Assembly: GCF_010365285.1 (NCBI RefSeq)
Contig: NZ_CP048286.1
Coordinates: 2,065,001 to 2,129,000 of the forward strand
Length of the DNA: 64,000 nt
Direction of reading: 5' to 3'
Source of the DNA: Paenibacillus rhizovicinus
GTDB taxonomy: Bacteria > Bacillota > Bacilli > Paenibacillales > Paenibacillaceae
Shown here: piece after piece, positions 59,743 to 64,000 of the stretch
Layout of the letters: the number at the start of each line of letters is the position of its first letter
How positions within the stretch are numbered: the first letter of the stretch is position 1
Position numbers and translations under genes: made by a program
Notes under the pieces: generated by a model
Database searches by the model: none
What the model was told of the DNA's origin: nothing
Seen by the model: only the letters and a program-made list of their open reading frames with translations

Positions 59743-61956
59743 TTACTTCAGCACCAGCACCGCGTTAGGCTGCAGCGTAACGCGTCCCTGCTTGGCTTCG
59801 CCCGAGAGCAGATCCTCGTACGCGTCATCCAGCACCAGCCCGGCTTCATGCGCGTTATGATTAATCACGAAACGATATTGACCAGCCTCTCCCCCGCGGG
59901 TAACGACTTCGACGCCGGCATCGATGATGCCGAACGGCGCACGTACGCCGCTGTCTTCGCATATGCCCGACAGCAGCAGGCGGAGCGCGTTCGCATCCGG
60001 CTCGGTGCCGAGGTAATAGGCGCGCCCGCTGCCGTAATCGTTCACGGTCGCCGCGGCGCTGCCGGCGTAATAGTCGTCCTCGAACAGCAGCAGCGGCTTC
60101 GCCTCGTTCAATTCGATTACATCATACCAGGCGGAGGCACGATATTCGGCAGCACTTTCGTTCGCTCTCACTCCTGTATCTTCGCCCGCGCTCGAGCCTG
60201 CCCCTGCTTCCACACCTGCACTTACACTTGCACCTGCACTTGCGCCTACACTCGCACCTGCACTTACACTTGCACCTACACCTACACCTACACCTACACC
60301 TGCACCCGTGCTTGCACTCGCACCTATACTAGCACTAGCACCAGCTCCTACGCCTGCCCCTACACCCGCCGCCTCCACGAAGCGGACATGATTCTCTTCG
60401 CCCGCCATAAGCACGCCGTAATCCTCGATTTCGATGCCGAGCAGCTCCTTGTACGGGCCGGGCAGCTTCGTCGCCAGCATGCGGTTGTCCCAGTGCTTCG
60501 CGCCTGCGCGATAGTCCATAACGACGCGGCCGCCGGAGCGCACGTAGGCGTAAATTTTCTCCTGGACATGCTCGTTCGACATCATCAGATTCGGCAGCAC
60601 GACCAGCTTGTAACGGGAGAAATCCGCGTTCGGAGAGATCAGATCCGTCTCGATCGAATGCTCGTGAAAGAACCGGTAATAGGCTTTCAAATGCTGCAGG
60701 TAGCTGTACCCTTCCATTTGCGGCTGGATATCGAACACCCAGTCGTTGTCGTAGCAGCGGACGATCGCGACATCCGGCCGGTTGACGGTACCCGCGAGCA
60801 GCGAGCCGATCCGCGCCAGCTCCTCGCCCGTTTGCCGCACCTCGGCGTATTTCCGTCCCGGCTCGCCGTGATGCTGCAGAATGCCGTGCCAGAATTCCTC
60901 CAGCGCGAACGTCAGCGTCCGCCAGCGGAAATAGATCAACGCGTCCGCGCCGTGCGCCAGCGCCTGGAACGTCCATCTGCGCAGCTCGCCTGGCTTCGGC
61001 GTCCGTTTCAGGACATTCCCGCCCGGGGTGCCGCTCTGCAGCTCCGTTACCCAGAAATTGCGCATTTTGGCTCCGCGCGAAATATCGAAATGCAGCGCCG
61101 GATAGGCGCTCGTAATCCGGTTGTCCGGCGGGAAGTTCGGATACACGTCCAGCGAGACGAAATCGAGGTCGGCGGACAAGTCGTAATAATCGATCTCGTT
61201 GAACTCGCCCATTTCGTTCGTCGATATCGGCTGATGCGGCGCGATGCCGCGGATGATATCGACCTGCAGCTTCTGGAAGCCGCGAATCGACTCCGAGCAG
61301 TAGCGATAATAATCCAGCTTCAGCGACGGATTGTGCAGCTGGTGAGTCGAATAGGCCGGCAGATGAACCTGCTCCCACGATTGGAAAGTTTGGCTGGAGA
61401 AGATCGTCCCCCACGCCTCGTTCAGCGCGTCGATCGTCCCGTACCGGGCCTCCAGCCATTGTTGGAAGCCGGCCAGCGTCTCGTCGTTATAACCCCGCGT
61501 CGTATCGGCTACGCCGAACTCGTTGTCGATCTGCCAGGCGACGACGTTCGGATGGTCCTTGTAATGCTCCGCCATCGCCGTCACGATCCGCCGGACGTAA
61601 CGCTGATAATTGACGTTGTCGTAGCAGTAATGCCTGCGCGTGCCGAAGCCCTTCGCCCGCCCGAACAGATCGCGCTGGTAGATATCCGGGTATTGGTCGA
61701 CGAGCCATTTGGGCGGCGCCGCGGTCGGCGTGCCCAGCATCACGCGGATGCCGTTCGCCTGCATCAGATCGACTGCTTTGTCCAGCCAGGAGAAATCGTA
61801 TTCGCCTTCGCGCGGTTCGAGCCGCATCCAGGCAAACTCCGCCATCCGGACGATATTGATATGCGCTTCCCGCATCAACCGCGCATCCTTCGGCCAACGC
61901 TCCTCCGGCCAATGCTCCGGATAATAACAAGCCCCGAACAAAATACCGTTACTCAT
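59743..61956 (-). CDS. Beta-galactosidase, glycoside hydrolase family 42
   Basis: Cytosolic retaining beta-galactosidase of 737 aa. The GH42 opening is FGACYYPEHWPEERWPKDAR. The acid/base is E146 in WQIDNEFGVAD and the nucleophile E305 in WVTELQSG. The trimerisation and C-terminal domains follow. ATG 61956 is chosen over an in-frame GTG at 61968 because GGGGAG would touch the latter. Residues ~528-592 are a Gly/Ala/Val/Ser-only insert that interrupts the trimerisation domain, an unusual feature. The gene follows another glycosidase and an ABC permease gene on the same strand. Confidence 0.94.
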   Translation of the reverse strand: MSNGILFGACYYPEHWPEERWPKDARLMREAHINIVRMAEFAWMRLEPREGEYDFSWLDKAVDLMQANGIRVMLGTPTAAPPKWLVDQYPDIYQRDLFGRAKGFGTRRHYCYDNVNYQRYVRRIVTAMAEHYKDHPNVVAWQIDNEFGVADTTRGYNDETLAGFQQWLEARYGTIDALNEAWGTIFSSQTFQSWEQVHLPAYSTHQLHNPSLKLDYYRYCSESIRGFQKLQVDIIRGIAPHQPISTNEMGEFNEIDYYDLSADLDFVSLDVYPNFPPDNRITSAYPALHFDISRGAKMRNFWVTELQSGTPGGNVLKRTPKPGELRRWTFQALAHGADALIYFRWRTLTFALEEFWHGILQHHGEPGRKYAEVRQTGEELARIGSLLAGTVNRPDVAIVRCYDNDWVFDIQPQMEGYSYLQHLKAYYRFFHEHSIETDLISPNADFSRYKLVVLPNLMMSNEHVQEKIYAYVRSGGRVVMDYRAGAKHWDNRMLATKLPGPYKELLGIEIEDYGVLMAGEENHVRFVEAAGVGAGVGAGASASIGASASTGAGVGVGVGVGASVSAGASVGASAGASVSAGVEAGAGSSAGEDTGVRANESAAEYRASAWYDVIELNEAKPLLLFEDDYYAGSAAATVNDYGSGRAYYLGTEPDANALRLLLSGICEDSGVRAPFGIIDAGVEVVTRGGEAGQYRFVINHNAHEAGLVLDDAYEDLLSGEAKQGRVTLQPNAVLVLK
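60180..60372. repeat. Six-base-pair tandem repeat inside the GH42 gene
   Basis: About 190 bp of near-perfect 6-bp repeats (CACTTG, CACCTA, CACCTG types) coding for Gly-Val, Gly-Ala and Ala-Ser dipeptides. Divisible by three, so the frame is kept. Confidence 0.88.
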
Positions 61957-62001
61957 GTCGCTATCCACTCCCCGATTCGAATTCCGCTGTCTCTGCCTCT
62001 A

Positions 62002-63267
62002 TTACAGCTTCCCCTGCAGCTTCTCTGCCAGAATAGCACGGTGCGTGTCGCGCACCGCTTCCGTAAATTCCGTCCACGGCCGGTCTTCCTTATCGTATAA
62101 GCCGTAGTTGCCGATCAAGCCTTGACGGTCCCAGAAATCATATAAAGAAAACCAGTGCGTGCCGACCATGTACGGCAGCTCGGCCGCTTGGGTAACGAAG
62201 GCGCGGTAGCACTCGCCCCGCCGCTTCTGGTCGCGGACGTTGACGAGCTGCGCGCCGTTCGTCACGAGGTCGAATCCGGCGCTCTGCCCGCAGCAGAAGC
62301 TGAATTCCGTCACCATCATCGGCTTGCCCGTCATCTCGTGCGCCCGCTGCAGCCATTGGACCGGCAGCTCGAAGGCATAGAAATTGATCGACATGACGTC
62401 TGCGTATTTCCCCATTGCCTTCAGCACCGTATCCGGCGTGCTCGTGCCGACGACGCGGCAGCCGAGGATCAGATGATGCCGGTCGTACTTCCGCAGCGCT
62501 TCCGTCGTCGTACTGAAATACAGCTCGGCGATGATCGCCAGGAAAGCCGTCTTATCCGCGAGATAGACGGCCTCGGCCGCCCGGTACTGCTTCAGCCAGC
62601 TCAGCTCCCCGAAACTGCCGTACTCCGCTCCCCACCCTTCGTTCAACGATTCAATCGTCTTATATCGCTCTTCCAGAAAGGCAATCCAGGCCTGTTTGCC
62701 GCAAGCGTCGGGAGGCAGCTTGATATAATCCTCCACGAGATTCGTCCTGTTCGTTCCTTGGCCGGGATCGTCCATGCCCCATTGTCCGCCGCTGCCCCAC
62801 CAATGGAGCTCGTTATCGGTATACAAGCCGATCACCGACCGGTCCTCGGCGAGATTCAGCGCTGCGTCGCCGAAAGCTTCGGCGGCCGCCCGTTCGCAGG
62901 AGTCGCGGAAGCTCGGATCGAATACGTCGGGAAACCCGTATCCGCCCCAGCCGTTATTGGCCATCTTGGCGTATCGCGAGCAGCGGACCTCATAGGTGCG
63001 CGGCAGCCCTGTATCGAAGAAATACCGGTCATGCCAAGCGGCCATCGTGTTGAAGCCGAGCTCCCACACTTCCTCCCGCTTCTCTTCGGCCCAGCGCGCA
63101 TGCCAGCCCTCTCCGCCGTATTTTCCGCTCAGCTTCTCCTCCATCGGGATGCCGATTCCGTGATTGAAGCAATTCACCCCCAGCGAATAGAACGGTGCGC
63201 CGTTCCCGTCGACAAGCTGCCAACGGCCGTTCTGCTGGCTTACCGTAAAATAACCGGAATATGTCAT
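62002..63267 (-). CDS. Clan GH-A glycosidase (agarase/beta-galactosidase-like)
   Basis: Probable retaining glycosidase of 421 aa. Catalytic candidates are E153 in LYTDNELHWWG (Asn-Glu pair of clan GH-A) and E321 in MVTEFSFCCG. The N-terminal part (GRWQLVDGNGAPFYSLGVNC) is like agarase-type and GH5-like enzymes. No signal peptide is visible. Family number not certain; GH50-like or related. ATG 63267 has GGGGAGG. It is followed by the GH42 gene and preceded by a permease gene. Confidence 0.75.
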   Translation of the reverse strand: MTYSGYFTVSQQNGRWQLVDGNGAPFYSLGVNCFNHGIGIPMEEKLSGKYGGEGWHARWAEEKREEVWELGFNTMAAWHDRYFFDTGLPRTYEVRCSRYAKMANNGWGGYGFPDVFDPSFRDSCERAAAEAFGDAALNLAEDRSVIGLYTDNELHWWGSGGQWGMDDPGQGTNRTNLVEDYIKLPPDACGKQAWIAFLEERYKTIESLNEGWGAEYGSFGELSWLKQYRAAEAVYLADKTAFLAIIAELYFSTTTEALRKYDRHHLILGCRVVGTSTPDTVLKAMGKYADVMSINFYAFELPVQWLQRAHEMTGKPMMVTEFSFCCGQSAGFDLVTNGAQLVNVRDQKRRGECYRAFVTQAAELPYMVGTHWFSLYDFWDRQGLIGNYGLYDKEDRPWTEFTEAVRDTHRAILAEKLQGKL

Positions 63268-63301
63268 CTCGTATGGTTCCTCCCCGAAATCGATGCAGGC
63301 G

Positions 63302-64000
63302 TCAGCCGATCAGGCCGGTGCGCTCGACGCTTTCCACGAAATATTTTTGCACGAACAAATACATGACGATAAGCGGCAGCATGACGAACAAGACCGCGAC
63401 GTCCTTCAGCATCGACACCTGGTACGGATCGAAGCCGAGCAGGTTGGCGTCGCCGATCAGCACCTTCTGGATGTACGGATCGATTCTGCCGAGCTTAATG
63501 GACAGCAGATCCATGTTGCCCATGTACATGTTCGTGAAGAACGTGTCGTTCCACTGCCAGACGAACGTAAACAGCATGACGGTAATGAGCGCCGGGATCG
63601 CGTTCGGCAGCCCGATCTGCAGAAACGTACGGCCGATTCCCGCTCCGTCGACGAAAGCGGCCTCTTCCAGTTCCTTCGGCAGGCTGCGGAAGAACTGGCG
63701 GAAGATGTAAATGAACAAGCCGGATTTCAAGCCCATCCCCGTAAACGAAGAGATGATGAGCGGCCAGTAGGTGTCGAGCATGTTGATGCCGCTGTGCCCG
63801 GACAGCAGATGGAAGAGGCCGAACAGGTCGAAGCTCTTGAACTGCATGTAGAGCGGCACCATGATCGTCTGCGGCGGCACGAGAATCGTGAAGATGACGA
63901 ACGAGAAGAGGACATTGATCCCTCTGAACTTCAGCTTCGCGAAGGCATATCCTGCGAGGGCGCAAATACAGGTCTGGATGACCATTACGCCCCCCGACAG
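63302..64000 (-). CDS. Carbohydrate ABC transporter permease, MalG/LplC type (N-terminus beyond window)
   Basis: Open from the window edge, so the N-terminus is missing. Hydrophobic helices are visible (VLFSFVIFTILVPPQTIMVP; the last one LFVMLPLIVMYLFVQKYFV). The EAA loop is ELEEAAFVDGAGIGRTFLQI. A long loop between helices (GNMDLLSIKLGRIDPYIQKV) is typical of the LplC/YteP-like group. It is the last gene of a transporter whose other parts should be upstream, outside the window, and is followed by two glycosidase genes. Confidence 0.9.
   Translation of the reverse strand: MSGGVMVIQTCICALAGYAFAKLKFRGINVLFSFVIFTILVPPQTIMVPLYMQFKSFDLFGLFHLLSGHSGINMLDTYWPLIISSFTGMGLKSGLFIYIFRQFFRSLPKELEEAAFVDGAGIGRTFLQIGLPNAIPALITVMLFTFVWQWNDTFFTNMYMGNMDLLSIKLGRIDPYIQKVLIGDANLLGFDPYQVSMLKDVAVLFVMLPLIVMYLFVQKYFVESVERTGLIG

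Overview
The window looks like the chromosome of a Paenibacillus-like Bacillota. This is an inference from several signs: strong AGGAGG-type ribosome binding sites with frequent TTG/GTG starts, three YesM/YesN-type two-component systems, several proteins with copper-amine-oxidase-N-like (stalk) domains, sporulation protein YtaF, and many sugar ABC-transport and glycoside hydrolase genes. No rRNA, tRNA, insertion sequence, prophage or CRISPR array was seen.

Left part (1-10.9 kb). A YesM-type kinase runs off the left edge, followed by an ECF sigma factor. A minus-strand carbohydrate cluster (8120 to 2447) then encodes a TIM-barrel sugar isomerase, two polyol-type zinc dehydrogenases, a pentulose-phosphate-3-epimerase-type enzyme and a Pseudomonas-stutzeri-type L-rhamnose isomerase. 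A GntR/LacI chimeric repressor (9335-10519) lies beside it. The same 17-bp palindrome occurs upstream of the cluster and, slightly degenerate, upstream of the repressor. The long gap inside the cluster (5470-6146) holds a duplicated ~90-bp repeat, two nested perfect inverted repeats and a terminator-like hairpin in the leader of the next gene. A 24-bp tandem array lies at 8859-9273.

Middle part (10.9-38.2 kb). This is a mosaic of small units: tatA, ytaF, a secreted small protein, an aldo/keto reductase, a secreted three-domain protein (stalk domain, ankyrin repeats, SecD-P1-head-like domain), a GntR/LacI regulator with a GH38 alpha-mannosidase, a membrane spermidine-synthase-like protein, an ABC-2 exporter with TetR, an ECF sigma/anti-sigma pair, an APH-type kinase, TetR with a divergent MFS pump, ThpR, Mn-pyrophosphatase, a thioredoxin-reductase-like flavoprotein, GNAT, Dabb, PhyH, AraC, lipoate ligase, and a DHA2 pump with a PadR regulator. 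Three efflux units have clear palindromic operators beside their regulators.

Right part (38.2-64 kb). A sugar ABC importer (two permeases and a binding lipoprotein) is divergent from a YesM/YesN pair. Next come an MBOAT acyltransferase with an SGNH/stalk-domain partner, an RCC1-like/stalk-domain lipoprotein, and a binding lipoprotein-kinase-regulator operon without permeases that is divergent from a heparinase II/III-family lyase. After these are a collagen-like Gly-Ser-Asn/Arg protein, a frameshifted small membrane-protein gene, a GH42 beta-galactosidase with a Gly/Ala/Val/Ser-rich insert, a clan GH-A glycosidase, and an MalG-type permease cut by the right edge. Notable non-coding structures are a branched inverted-repeat element (38280-38484), a 51-bp hairpin-bearing tandem repeat (48555-48748), and a second copy (59391-59533) of the nested TAACGAATC palindrome family.
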